From positions 5,236 through 69,235 of the forward strand of contig CAZPVJ010000161.1 in the NCBI GenBank assembly GCA_964590005.1: DNA of 64,000 nt, written 5' to 3'. This stretch comes from CALJFL01 sp964590005 (GTDB lineage Bacteria; Pseudomonadota; Gammaproteobacteria; Pseudomonadales; Halieaceae). Shown in pieces: positions 23,509 through 32,707 of this stretch. How positions within the stretch are numbered: position 1 is the first letter of the stretch; each line of letters opens with the position of its first letter. The notes beneath the pieces are model-generated. The model worked only from the letters and a program-made list of their open reading frames with translations, was not told the DNA's origin and made no database searches. Made by a program: the position numbers and the translations under genes.

Positions 23509-24813
23509 ATGAAAGTAGGTTCGTTTTCGCCCTCACAAGTGCAGCGTACGCTATACGCCATGGCGGGCGATGACTGTTCCCTGCACCATGACCTCGACAA
23601 GCTCACCAGTAAGCAGCAGGTTGATCACGCGGAAAACCAGATGCTGACGGCTGCTCTGCAGGTGGCACTCGTCGGCCTGGGTAAGCCCGACGATGAGGTT
23701 GCGCTGCTGACTGAGTTTTCCGAGCCCGACTGGCAACCGCTGTTTTATCACTACCATGATCTCTTCTCGCGCATGGGCTTGAACCCCGTACAGAAGAGCG
23801 GACTGCATTATGTGCCGTTGGCCGAATACTATTCTCAGGTAGCCAATGTGGCATCCGGTGCGGAGTTACTCAACTTGTACATGATAAGTGGTGACAACGC
23901 CGTGTTGCACCAGAGTGAGGAAGCACTCCAAATCAGCCGTAACGTCAACTCAAAGCTGCATTTTGCCAGGCATGCGCCCGATGCGGGCATCCCTGTTCCA
24001 GAAACACATATATTCAGCCACCTGCAGATTCGCCAGGGGGCTGCTGATCCGTTTTTTGCTCGCAATCCCGGTGGTGTGATGCTGAAGATCCTCGGCCTGG
24101 CAGGCGCCCGTAACGTGACCGCTGTAGCGGGACGGGATGAATGCGAGGCTTACATAGCAGAGTTCGATGACTCGCTGGAAGTGTTGTTACAGGAAAAGCT
24201 GGACACCGACCGTTATACCGAGATGACAGTCGACCTGACCATCAGTCACAGTCGTGTAGAAATCAATAATGTCAGGAAGCTTTTGTTTGCCCAGGGTAAA
24301 TGGGCCGGTAATTACTTCGGTCCTGACAACTCCCTGAGCCCTGCCCATAGAGAGGTGCTGCTGGCGGTGGGGGAGTACGCCCGAGAGCAGGGTCATGTGC
24401 AGGAAGAAGGTACCAATTGCGGTATCGATTATTTTGTCGACGGCGATGAGGTCATTGTCACCGAGATTAATGCCCGCTGGACAGGCGGTTTATTCCCCGC
24501 CGAATTCCTGAGGCAGTTGGCTTATGATGGCCCCGCAATCGCTTTCTTCGACACTGTGCCATTGGCGGAGAAGGAGGCCCTGGAGTCTTTTCAACGCCTG
24601 ACTTACCCGAGCGCCAGTGATGACCAGGTGTTCGCTATGGTGCCTATGGGATTTTGCCCTTTTACGATTGGGGAGCCGGGCGAAGAAGTATTTATCACCT
24701 GGCAGCTGGTATTGGGAGACTTCCAGGCATTCGTTCGCGCGCGCGATGCCCATCTTTCGGACGCCGCGTTTCCGACGGCCTCGACAATCGCCAGTGATGG
24801 GTCAAGTGCTTAA
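23509..24813 (+). CDS. ATP-grasp domain protein
   Basis: A 434-residue protein with an ATP-grasp fold in its second half. A lysine strand at GGVMLKILGLAGARN, the VLLQEKLD strand, and the C-terminal EVIVTEINARWTGGLFPAEF motif (magnesium-binding Glu and Asn) are typical of carboxylate-amine/thiol ligases. The N-terminal 130 residues are not recognised. Start at 23509, with AGGA 8 nt upstream, in place of the ATG at 23500. It stands alone: 220 bp after the MFS gene and convergent with an oxidase gene. It would join a carboxylate to an amine or similar nucleophile; the partner compounds are unknown. Confidence 0.75.
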   Translation: MKVGSFSPSQVQRTLYAMAGDDCSLHHDLDKLTSKQQVDHAENQMLTAALQVALVGLGKPDDEVALLTEFSEPDWQPLFYHYHDLFSRMGLNPVQKSGLHYVPLAEYYSQVANVASGAELLNLYMISGDNAVLHQSEEALQISRNVNSKLHFARHAPDAGIPVPETHIFSHLQIRQGAADPFFARNPGGVMLKILGLAGARNVTAVAGRDECEAYIAEFDDSLEVLLQEKLDTDRYTEMTVDLTISHSRVEINNVRKLLFAQGKWAGNYFGPDNSLSPAHREVLLAVGEYAREQGHVQEEGTNCGIDYFVDGDEVIVTEINARWTGGLFPAEFLRQLAYDGPAIAFFDTVPLAEKEALESFQRLTYPSASDDQVFAMVPMGFCPFTIGEPGEEVFITWQLVLGDFQAFVRARDAHLSDAAFPTASTIASDGSSA

Positions 24814-24821
24814 GGAAACTA

Positions 24822-26045
24822 TCAGCCCTGCAAACGCGCTGGCCTGAAATCATCCAGCAGGGAAATAGCGATCTCGTCGAGTATCTCAGTGGCCGCCAAT
24901 CGGCCTACCAGGGGTGCCAGGGTGACGCCGCTGTGCATCACCGCGAAATAGATATTTCGTTCTGAGGGGTGCCTTCCCACCACCGGCAGGCCGTCCATGG
25001 GCATGGGGCGCCAGCCGATGCCGACTTCCTCGATTTGGGCCTGCGCCAGCGCCGGTAAAAATTGTGTGGCAATGGTCATAATGCGTTGCGCGTGCTGCTC
25101 TGCCAACTCCGGGCTGGGATGGCGGTTGGGGTACTCGGCCAGAAAAGCCCGGTGCTCTTGCGTGGCGGGCGCGCCAGCCTGTTCCCCCAGGACTACGCGC
25201 CCGTCTTTGCGCTGATGGATGTGCACGCCAGGAGCCACTATGACGGGCTCCAGAATGGGTGAGAGGGGTGCCGTCGTGACAATAATGCCGGGGGTGGGGC
25301 GCTGCGGAATTGGAAAGCCCGTTTTCTGCGCCAGATTGGTCGTTCCGAGGCCTGCTGCGATTACCAGGTGATCGGCTGTGAACTCGCCTGCTGCCGTGCT
25401 GGCGACGATTTTATTGCCAGTGCGAGTGATTGCCGAAACCCTGGCCGGGTAGACGATGTTACCGCTCGAGTCCTGCACTCCCTGTAATAGCTGTTCAGTG
25501 GCCAGCTTCGCATCGACGGCTCCATCCAGGGCGCAGAAAGCTACATCAGTGGCGGGGCCAAAGTCGATCGCGGGTGCCAGCGACCTGGCGCGCTCGGCAG
25601 GGATCATCCAGGTTGGCGAGCCAAAGCCTCGAATGGTGTCGATACTGGCGACCATTTCTGCTTGCGCGGACGAGTCGTCCATCCATTCCAGGCAGCCACC
25701 CCAATGCAGTGGAAGATCCAGTTGTTCGGCCAGTCGATGATACTCATGCAGGGCAAAGCTACTTAGCGTGTAGTAACTGCGCGGTACTTTTGCATAAGAG
25801 GCGTTTATCCAGGCGAAGCTATTACCAGAGGCCTGGCACGCTGGCTCGCGGGCTTCAAGTACGGTGACCTGGCAACCGCGTTGACTCAAGTGCCAGGCGA
25901 TAGAGGCGCCGACGATACCAGCGCCGACGACCACAACCTGCGGTGTCGTTCTCAGCTTGCTGCCATTGCTCTGAGCGAGCAGTGTCGCCGGCAAGCCCGC
26001 CAGTGTTGCGCCCAGCGATGCACTCAATAAAGTTCTGCGTCGCAT
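24822..26045 (-). CDS. Exported FAD-dependent D-amino-acid-oxidase-fold oxidoreductase
   Basis: A 407-residue DAO-family flavoprotein. The N-terminus MRRRTLLSASLGATLAGLPATLLAQ looks like a twin-arginine signal, so the enzyme probably acts in the periplasm. The FAD-binding motif VVVGAGIVGASIAWHL follows at about residue 37, then LEAREPACQASGNSFAW, and the C-terminal VGIGWRPMPMDGLPVVGRH segment of the family. It would oxidise an amine or imino acid, passing electrons to the chain or oxygen. It is downstream of and on the same strand as the RND operon (35 nt after the pump gene), so co-transcription is likely. Substrate unknown. Confidence 0.88.
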   Translation of the reverse strand: MRRRTLLSASLGATLAGLPATLLAQSNGSKLRTTPQVVVVGAGIVGASIAWHLSQRGCQVTVLEAREPACQASGNSFAWINASYAKVPRSYYTLSSFALHEYHRLAEQLDLPLHWGGCLEWMDDSSAQAEMVASIDTIRGFGSPTWMIPAERARSLAPAIDFGPATDVAFCALDGAVDAKLATEQLLQGVQDSSGNIVYPARVSAITRTGNKIVASTAAGEFTADHLVIAAGLGTTNLAQKTGFPIPQRPTPGIIVTTAPLSPILEPVIVAPGVHIHQRKDGRVVLGEQAGAPATQEHRAFLAEYPNRHPSPELAEQHAQRIMTIATQFLPALAQAQIEEVGIGWRPMPMDGLPVVGRHPSERNIYFAVMHSGVTLAPLVGRLAATEILDEIAISLLDDFRPARLQG

Positions 26046-26080
26046 CCAGTAACCCTGTCAGTGTTATTGGTAAGAAATAC

Positions 26081-29000
26081 TCATTGTTCGGCCTGCTCTG
26101 CGCGCCATGGCCACAGGCGCACTTTGATTCTGTTCATAAAGGCCGCGCAATCTTCGCCAATCAGGTAGAGAGAGGGCACCATCAGCAGAGAAACGAAAAG
26201 CGCAAACAGCACCCCGAAGGCTAGCGATAGCACTGCGGGCTGCAGAAATTGTGCACTGACAGAGCGCTCCGCCATGATGGGGACCAGCCCAATAAAGGTG
26301 GTGACCGTGGTCAGCAATATAGGCCTGAACCGCTGGACACCTGCCTCAATGACTGCATCCGTAGCGGACTTACCCTGTTTCCGGAGCTTGCCGATGTAGT
26401 CGACCAATACCAGGTTGTCGTTCACGACCACGCCGGCCGCAGCGCCAATACCGAAGTAGGAAAACATCGCCATGGGGGTCGAGAAGATAAAGTGACCAAA
26501 TACGGCGCCCATGAAGCCGTAGGGTATTGCAGTCATGATCAATAGCGGTAGCCAGTATGAATGGAAGGCTATCGCTATCAGCATATACATAACAAAGAAA
26601 GCGATCATGTAAAGCGAGGTTATCTTGCTGAAGAACTCTGCCTCGGTTTCCTGACGCCCGCCCTTGAGTATATCCAGCTCCGGGTAGCGCGCCTGCAATG
26701 TAGGAAGGTAATTACTGGTGAGATCCATGCTGATGTCGCTCACGGTTTCCTTGGGTGCCTCGGTGGAAACTCGAACCATCCGCTCGCCATCTCGCCTTTG
26801 AATCTGCTGTACGCCACTGGCCAGTTCTATACCGACGACTGACAGTAAGGGCACCTCGCGGCCGTCGGCAGTGCGCACGCGGAAATTCTCCAGGCTATTC
26901 AGGTTCTCGCGTAAGGCCCGGGGATAGCGAACCATGACTTTCACGTCGCCATTCTCCCGGGGCAACCTTTGTACCTCTTCGCCATAGTAGGCCTGTCTGA
27001 CCTGGTTGGAGACCTGCGCCAGGTTGATTCCCAGTTTCTCGCTGCCGGGAAGCAGCTTTAGCAGTATCTCGTCATTTTCGCCCCGCAGGCTGTCGCGGAC
27101 ATAGTAGGTACTGCTATAGGAGCGGAGTTGTTGCTGTAGCTCATCGCTGGCCTGACGCAGGGTGGCCATGTCCTTGTGTCGCAGGACGTAGGTGATTGCC
27201 GCGCCATCGTTGGTGAATGTATAGCGGACGCTTATATCGTCAGCATCGGGTACGTCTCCGAGCAATTCGGTAAAGCGCTTGGCGGTCTGCTCAGCCGACA
27301 GACTCCGTCTTTCGATGGGAACAAGGCTGATTATCGCAGAGACACTGTCGCGAGTGGCCCGGGTATACCAGCCCTCTATCAACTCCCCTGTTCCGCCCGT
27401 GTCAGAGGCCTCTGCCAGCACTTCGCTGACCATTTGATCCTGCGCACTGCGCATGTTTTCAAGAACGCTGAGCGCGCGGGAGTAGGGTGTGCCGCTGGGT
27501 AAGGTGACTGTGACATACACCTCGTCGCTCTGTATTTCGGGAAAGAAGTTGAACTTGACCCAACCGGAACTGAACAGCCCGAGGCTAATGATAAAGCCGG
27601 CTATGAATATGCTCGTGGTAAGCACACGACGATCGGCTACCCGGGTGATGATGGGTCGGTAGCGCTGCTCGGCGAACGCGACAATACTTTCTTCGATACG
27701 CTTTTGCCGCTGTCGCCATCCCGAGAGGTTAGTACGATGTTGCAAGTGCCGCAGGTGGGCGGGCAGGATGAGAAATGCCTCAACCAGCGAAATCACCAGG
27801 GCTACTGTTATTACAACCGAGAACTGTCCGGTCATGTGGCCGCCGTCGACATCCAGGAACAACCAGGGGGCAAAGGCGATCATGGTTGTCAGCACCGCAA
27901 AAATTACCGGACGCGCAACTGCCAGCGCACCGACGATGGCCGCTTCGCTGCCGCCGCCCATTCGGTGTGTGTGGTTGTGAATGCTCTCGCCAACGACGAT
28001 CGCGTCATCCACGACGATGCCCAGAACCAGAAGGAACGCAAAGGTCGAAATGACATTCAGGGAAACGTCATAAACGGGTAGCAGCGAGAAGGTGCCAATG
28101 AATGCCACCGCGATGCCGGCCGTAACCCAGAGTGCCACGGTAGGCCGCAGGGAGACGATGAGTACCAGAAATACCAGCGCCAGGCCCATCCAGGCCGAGT
28201 CACCGATAATCTGCATGCGACTCTTGTAGATATCCGCGCTGTCGAACCAGACTGCCATGTCAACACCTTGCGGCAGCTGTGGACGCATGTTTTCGACCCA
28301 GCCCCGGATCTCGTTGCTGGCTTTGACGACCTGCATGTTTTCACTGGTCATCAGCTTTAACAGCACGGCACTTTTACCATTGATACGCGAGCGCAGCTCA
28401 TTTTCTTCATAGCCGTCGATGACACGCGCGACATCACCCACCGTAATGGTTGCGCCCTCTGCGGTTTGCCTGACAATTATTTGCGCAAAATCTTGCTCGC
28501 TGTCAGCGAGGTTGCGTGCGCGTAGGCGTACATCGCCGGTTGCAGTGCGAACCTGGCCGGACGAAAGGTTGATCGAACTGGCGCGAATGGCATCCGCGAC
28601 ATCGCTGAACTTGAGCCCGTAGCGGCGCATGGAGGCCTCGGATAACTCGATGGTGACTTCTTCCCGGCGATTTCCGGCCAGGTCCACGATCGAGATGTAA
28701 TCCAGCGAGGCAATTTCATCACGCAACTCTTCCGCCAGACGCGTTAGTTCCCGCTCGCTAAGGTCACCGTACAGGGCCACCCGGATCATCTCACGGCGTA
28801 ATTCCCCGCGCTTGACCCTGGGGTTCTCGATATCCCTGGGCAGGGCATTGACCGCGTCTACCCGATTTTTGACGTCATTGACGAAGGCGTCGATGTCGAC
28901 GTAGGAGTTGGCCTGCACGATGATGCTGCCGGCCCCTTCGGAGGCCACGGAGCGCACTCGCTTTACGCCATCCAGATCCTTGAGTGCCTCCTCGATTCGA

Positions 29001-29197
29001 ACGATGATCTGCTCTTCGACTTCCTGGGGCGCAGCCCCCGGCCAGATGACGCTAATCTCTGCCTGTTTTACCTTGAATTCGGGAAACGCTTCGCGCTCCA
29101 TCGCTTTGAAGCCGAGATAACCGGACAAAAGAATACCAAGCATCAACAGGTTAGCTGCGACGGGATTGCGAACCCACCAGCCAATCAAGCTAGCCAT
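26081..29197 (-). CDS. RND efflux pump, inner-membrane subunit (HAE-1/AcrB-like), pump 1
   Basis: A 1038-residue RND transporter. It has an N-terminal helix after NPVAANLLMLG, a large periplasmic loop, helices 2-6 near residues 330-480, a second loop and a C-terminal helix bundle. The proton-relay pair in helix 4 is visible in LGIVVDDAIVVGESI. It starts 21 nt after the adaptor gene on the same strand. It would expel hydrophobic or amphipathic compounds by proton antiport. No TolC-type outer-membrane channel gene is in the window, so it must share one encoded elsewhere. Sequence resembles the NPVAANLL-type pumps common near catabolic genes, including pump 2 at 45028. Confidence 0.95.
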   Translation of the reverse strand: MASLIGWWVRNPVAANLLMLGILLSGYLGFKAMEREAFPEFKVKQAEISVIWPGAAPQEVEEQIIVRIEEALKDLDGVKRVRSVASEGAGSIIVQANSYVDIDAFVNDVKNRVDAVNALPRDIENPRVKRGELRREMIRVALYGDLSERELTRLAEELRDEIASLDYISIVDLAGNRREEVTIELSEASMRRYGLKFSDVADAIRASSINLSSGQVRTATGDVRLRARNLADSEQDFAQIIVRQTAEGATITVGDVARVIDGYEENELRSRINGKSAVLLKLMTSENMQVVKASNEIRGWVENMRPQLPQGVDMAVWFDSADIYKSRMQIIGDSAWMGLALVFLVLIVSLRPTVALWVTAGIAVAFIGTFSLLPVYDVSLNVISTFAFLLVLGIVVDDAIVVGESIHNHTHRMGGGSEAAIVGALAVARPVIFAVLTTMIAFAPWLFLDVDGGHMTGQFSVVITVALVISLVEAFLILPAHLRHLQHRTNLSGWRQRQKRIEESIVAFAEQRYRPIITRVADRRVLTTSIFIAGFIISLGLFSSGWVKFNFFPEIQSDEVYVTVTLPSGTPYSRALSVLENMRSAQDQMVSEVLAEASDTGGTGELIEGWYTRATRDSVSAIISLVPIERRSLSAEQTAKRFTELLGDVPDADDISVRYTFTNDGAAITYVLRHKDMATLRQASDELQQQLRSYSSTYYVRDSLRGENDEILLKLLPGSEKLGINLAQVSNQVRQAYYGEEVQRLPRENGDVKVMVRYPRALRENLNSLENFRVRTADGREVPLLSVVGIELASGVQQIQRRDGERMVRVSTEAPKETVSDISMDLTSNYLPTLQARYPELDILKGGRQETEAEFFSKITSLYMIAFFVMYMLIAIAFHSYWLPLLIMTAIPYGFMGAVFGHFIFSTPMAMFSYFGIGAAAGVVVNDNLVLVDYIGKLRKQGKSATDAVIEAGVQRFRPILLTTVTTFIGLVPIMAERSVSAQFLQPAVLSLAFGVLFALFVSLLMVPSLYLIGEDCAAFMNRIKVRLWPWRAEQAEQ

Positions 29198-29218
29198 GTT
29201 ATTTGGCTACCCCAGGCA

Positions 29219-30397
29219 TCATCGATGGGCCTGCTGTTTTGCTTCTGCATTAATAGCGGTTAAGGCCATTCCCGATACGGGGTTGCGAATAGCAGATATG
29301 ATGACCTGCTCACCGGGCAGCAGGTTACCGCGAACGACTACTTGCTGCGGGTCGCTGTGAGTGACTTCGACCTGACGTATTTCCAGCAAGCCATCTTGAT
29401 CCACCAGGTAAACCCTATTGCCCGCCCGCAGGGCCTCGCGGCTGATTATGGTTGCCTGGGAGAGTTGGCGGCCTACGATCTCGGCTTCCACAAACAGGCC
29501 TACCGCCAGCGGTACGCCATTACTGGACACGTTGGCGCCATAGGGGTCGGTGACTTCGGCAAGGCCAAACAGCAGTCGGGTGCTGGGGTCGATCGATGCG
29601 TCCAGGCGCACCAGTTCCCCATGCCACTGCTGTCTGGCACCGGCGACCTCGGCCTTGAACTCGACTTTCAAACCCTCTCCGGGCGCTGCCTTGAAGCCCA
29701 GTGGTAAGCCCAGGGAGGACAGTTGGGCGCTGTTGAGGGGCAGGCGAATTTCGACGACTTCAGTACTGAAGGCGCGTCCCAGCACCGAACCGGGCGTGAG
29801 GTATTGGCCAACGTCCGCGCGGGTGCTGACCAGTCGACCCGCGAAGGGCAGTGATATCTCTGTGCGTTGGAGGTTTAACTGCGCCTGTTCCCGTTCGGCC
29901 TCGGCAGCAGCCAGCAGCGCACGGGCTTCCGCTACCTGTGGTTTTTTCAGTGCCAGTGGCGAGGCGGTAGGGTCCCCCCTGAGTTGCTTGCGCGCCACAT
30001 CGGCGTCGGCCAGCGCCTGCTGTACCCCCACTTCCGCTCCGGCCACCCTCGCTTCGGCCTGGCGCAGGCTGAGCCGGTAATCGGTGTCCTCTATAGAGAC
30101 CAGGGGTACTCCGGGCTCTATCCTGCCACCCTCGGTAAATTCCGGCGACACGGCAACGATACGACCGCCCACCTGGGCCACGATGTCGATATCGGTCCGG
30201 GCCCTGACTTCGCCCTGGGTGCTTACCCTCAGTGTGATGTCCTCGGCCTTTACTAATTCCGTGTAGACACTGATGGGTCGAGGACTTTCTGCGCTTTGTT
30301 CCGGCTCGGGCTTGGTGGCGTGCAGCACGCTGTAGAGCCCGACGGCAGCGGCGACCACGAGGACCGGGGTTAACAACCTGATTATGGAAAAAGACAT
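29219..30397 (-). CDS. RND periplasmic adaptor (membrane fusion protein), pump 1
   Basis: A 392-residue adaptor with one N-terminal membrane anchor (LLTPVLVVAAAVGLYSVL), a first lipoyl half-motif (EVRARTDIDIVAQVGGRIVAV), a coiled-coil hairpin at roughly residues 100-180, the second lipoyl half (PFAGRLVSTRADVGQYL) and a beta-barrel domain. It bridges the RND pump to an outer-membrane channel. ATG at 30397 is taken as the start; a TTG three codons upstream is possible, and neither has a good ribosome-binding site. It is divergent from the Rieske gene at 30520 and forms an operon with the pump and probably the DAO-type oxidase. Confidence 0.93.
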   Translation of the reverse strand: MSFSIIRLLTPVLVVAAAVGLYSVLHATKPEPEQSAESPRPISVYTELVKAEDITLRVSTQGEVRARTDIDIVAQVGGRIVAVSPEFTEGGRIEPGVPLVSIEDTDYRLSLRQAEARVAGAEVGVQQALADADVARKQLRGDPTASPLALKKPQVAEARALLAAAEAEREQAQLNLQRTEISLPFAGRLVSTRADVGQYLTPGSVLGRAFSTEVVEIRLPLNSAQLSSLGLPLGFKAAPGEGLKVEFKAEVAGARQQWHGELVRLDASIDPSTRLLFGLAEVTDPYGANVSSNGVPLAVGLFVEAEIVGRQLSQATIISREALRAGNRVYLVDQDGLLEIRQVEVTHSDPQQVVVRGNLLPGEQVIISAIRNPVSGMALTAINAEAKQQAHR

Positions 30398-30476
30398 GAT
30401 TGACAACTATTGTAGGTGATCTGTGGGTCCAATGCCGGGCGTATCCTTTTAGAAATTGGGGTTAATCCATGTTTTA

Positions 30477-30494
30477 ATGATATACGTATATAAC
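30477..30494. promoter_or_regulatory. AT-rich palindrome before Rieske oxygenase 2
   Basis: The 12-base perfect palindrome ATATACGTATAT (30480-30491) sits within ATGATATA-CG-TATATAAC, 26 bp before the Rieske ATG and 80 bp from the divergent adaptor start. The half-site ATGATATA recurs upstream of the lyase gene at 35589. A TetR- or MarR-type operator is the simplest reading. Confidence 0.42.
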
Positions 30495-30519
30495 AAATAT
30501 ACGCTTGCGGGGGATCAAT

Positions 30520-31683
30520 ATGCTCACAAATTTATGGTATGTCGCCGAGTGGTCAGACTCGGTTAAGGACAAGCCCGTTAAAACGCGGCTACTGGGACAG
30601 AATTTCGTTCTCTTTCGGGATAAGTCGGGCAAGATCAATTGCCTGAGTGATGTTTGTATTCACCGCGGTGGCTCACTGTCCAACGGTTGGACTACGGACC
30701 GGGACTGTGTGGCTTGTCCCTATCATGGCTGGGAATTCGACGCGGAGGGGAAAGTACAATTTATTCCCTCGCGTGGTGAGGGTGCCGATGTGCCTGAGAG
30801 GGCGCGTATCGATGCTTATCCAACCCAGGAGCGCTACGGGATGATCTGGGTGTTCATGGGTGATATCGAGGAGCAGGAGCGTTATCCGATTCCACCCTTC
30901 CCGGAGTATGACGACAGGGAAAACTGGCGGCCTATCTACACCGAGTTTTCCTGGAATGCAGACGTCAACCGCGTAGTTGAGAACGGGATTGATATTGCCC
31001 ATACGGCCTTTGTACATCCCGGGTTCGGCTACCAGGAAATGGCCGCCAAGAATCATATTGTCAAAATCGAAAGAGACGAGTACTCCGGTTCCTCCTCCTG
31101 TGTGCTTTACCCGCCACCAATGGAAGGCAACCTGGGCCTGATGAAATTCGCCCGCAAGGACAAGGCGGCAACCCATGTGCATCCGGCCTTTTACCTGCCA
31201 GGTCATACGGTACGATTGCATATCCAGGTCAATTCCTGGATGGAAATGATCATCTTTGACTGCAACACGCCGGTTGATGAGAACACGACCCGCTCTTTCG
31301 TGGTGCAGGTCCGGAACTTCTTCAAGTGGGGCATGTTCGACAAGGGCTCGGTCAAGCGTACCCAGAAAGTATTCCAGGAAGACGCTGCTATCGTCGAGGC
31401 GCTGTCACCTTATTATCTGCCGGAATCGCTGGAGGCTGAGGTTTCGGTGGAGCAGGACAAGTTTATGGGTGCCTGGCGTAAGATACGCAAGGTTCACGTC
31501 GAGGAGAAAGGTTGGAAAATAGACAGTAAGGCGATGGAGCCATTCAAGGAAGAGAAGGTATTTACCATCTCGTCGCCCGCCCGCCGAACCAACCCGGATA
31601 TGCGCTGGGCCCTGGAAACGGTGCCGTTGGTGCCGCCGGTGCGCAAGCCGCTCAACGTTGTCCCAGAGGACAAGCAGGCCTGA
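30520..31683 (+). CDS. Rieske oxygenase, PaO/VanA-like (second in window)
   Basis: A 387-residue single-component terminal oxygenase. Rieske ligands C46 and H48 (CIHRG), C66 and H69 (CPYHG); mononuclear iron site in ENGIDIAHTAFVHP, with two histidines five apart. It differs strongly from the oxygenase at 3192: the Rieske domain starts at once, and the shape resembles the pheophorbide a oxygenase/vanillate demethylase branch, which does demethylations and ring monooxygenations. Start at 30520 after GGGGGA; the TTG five codons earlier is not favoured. It faces an RND operon across a 122 bp region that holds an AT-rich palindrome. Reductase not present. Confidence 0.92.
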   Translation: MLTNLWYVAEWSDSVKDKPVKTRLLGQNFVLFRDKSGKINCLSDVCIHRGGSLSNGWTTDRDCVACPYHGWEFDAEGKVQFIPSRGEGADVPERARIDAYPTQERYGMIWVFMGDIEEQERYPIPPFPEYDDRENWRPIYTEFSWNADVNRVVENGIDIAHTAFVHPGFGYQEMAAKNHIVKIERDEYSGSSSCVLYPPPMEGNLGLMKFARKDKAATHVHPAFYLPGHTVRLHIQVNSWMEMIIFDCNTPVDENTTRSFVVQVRNFFKWGMFDKGSVKRTQKVFQEDAAIVEALSPYYLPESLEAEVSVEQDKFMGAWRKIRKVHVEEKGWKIDSKAMEPFKEEKVFTISSPARRTNPDMRWALETVPLVPPVRKPLNVVPEDKQA

Positions 31684-31687
31684 TGCA

Positions 31688-32692
31688 CTAACCTGGCTGC
31701 TGCTCCCGGCGCGCAGCCAGCCGCCAGCACAACCAGCCAATGCCGGCGAGAACGAATGCGATGCCCAGTTCTACCATCGGTATGCGGAAAACTTCCAGGG
31801 CATCGCTTTCCCGACCGCGATAGGCCACCAGCACCGCCACTGCGTAAAGCAGCACGATCACGCCACGCGCCTTTTTACCCAGGCCAATACCGTGCATCTG
31901 GGTAATGATGAACAGGGTTAAAAAACCAAAGAGAAACATCTTCCAGTGCTCTCCGGGAATGGTCAGGTAAGCAACCATGGCGCCGTGAAACAGCACAAAC
32001 ACTTCCAGCATCAAGGTCCAGACACGGTCGCGGTGATAGTGGGTGAAGAACAGACTGCCCTGGAACAGCAGCAGCAAAATATAAAAGGTCCCCAGCAAGT
32101 GACCCAGGTTGTCCTCGATGGGGTGAAACCAGAAAGTGTAAATGATCGCCCAGGAGAAATAGTAGCCGTGGTAGCGTCGAATAAACCCCCCGGACCGGTC
32201 GAAGAACGCCACTTTATGTCCGAAGAAAAGGCCGCGCCGGCTATTCTCCATAATCAGTACAAACACCAACATGAAGATCACCGAGAACTGGGACGCCATG
32301 ACCGAGGTATCCTGGGCGAGACCATCGTAGAACACCCGCGTTTGCCAGATATGCAGTGCGACAAACAGGCCGTTGGCTGCCAACGCCAGGACGTTGACCG
32401 GGTGTAGCCTGCCGCTGTATTTCGGCCGTCGGGCCTGGGCATAGGCAATCAGTCCCCAGATGGATAACTGGTGTAAGCCGTATAGCAGCCAGGCGGAAAA
32501 GCGGGTCCAGAAAGTGGGCTCGGGCAGCTTCCAGTAGTACCAGAGCATGCCTTCGTCGGGCAGAAACATGGAAGGGTGGCTGTAGGGCCCGAGGCCGACA
32601 ATAACGGCCATTATGAGCAGGCAGGCCAGAATTCCCAGGCTGTGCAGGCCGACCAGCGTGTTGCGAGATGATGCGTTCTTATCTGCAGGCAT
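31688..32692 (-). CDS. Orphan multi-pass membrane protein, His-rich
   Basis: A 334-residue integral membrane protein that I do not recognise. About nine hydrophobic segments are visible, starting with LGILACLLIMAVIVGLG. Histidines recur at helix ends or in short loops: GLHQLS, ALHIWQTRV, RRYHGYYF, FHPIEDNLGH, FTHYHRDR, LFHGAMVA and QMHGIG. This arrangement is reminiscent of membrane metal- or heme-binding proteins but no family motif is evident. It is the last gene of a four-gene minus-strand operon (lyase, hydrolase, lipoprotein hydrolase, this), 15 nt after the lipoprotein gene. A membrane oxidoreductase or transporter are both possible. Confidence 0.7.
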   Translation of the reverse strand: MPADKNASSRNTLVGLHSLGILACLLIMAVIVGLGPYSHPSMFLPDEGMLWYYWKLPEPTFWTRFSAWLLYGLHQLSIWGLIAYAQARRPKYSGRLHPVNVLALAANGLFVALHIWQTRVFYDGLAQDTSVMASQFSVIFMLVFVLIMENSRRGLFFGHKVAFFDRSGGFIRRYHGYYFSWAIIYTFWFHPIEDNLGHLLGTFYILLLLFQGSLFFTHYHRDRVWTLMLEVFVLFHGAMVAYLTIPGEHWKMFLFGFLTLFIITQMHGIGLGKKARGVIVLLYAVAVLVAYRGRESDALEVFRIPMVELGIAFVLAGIGWLCWRLAARREQQPG

Positions 32693-32707
32693 TTTGAGAC
32701 TTATCCT

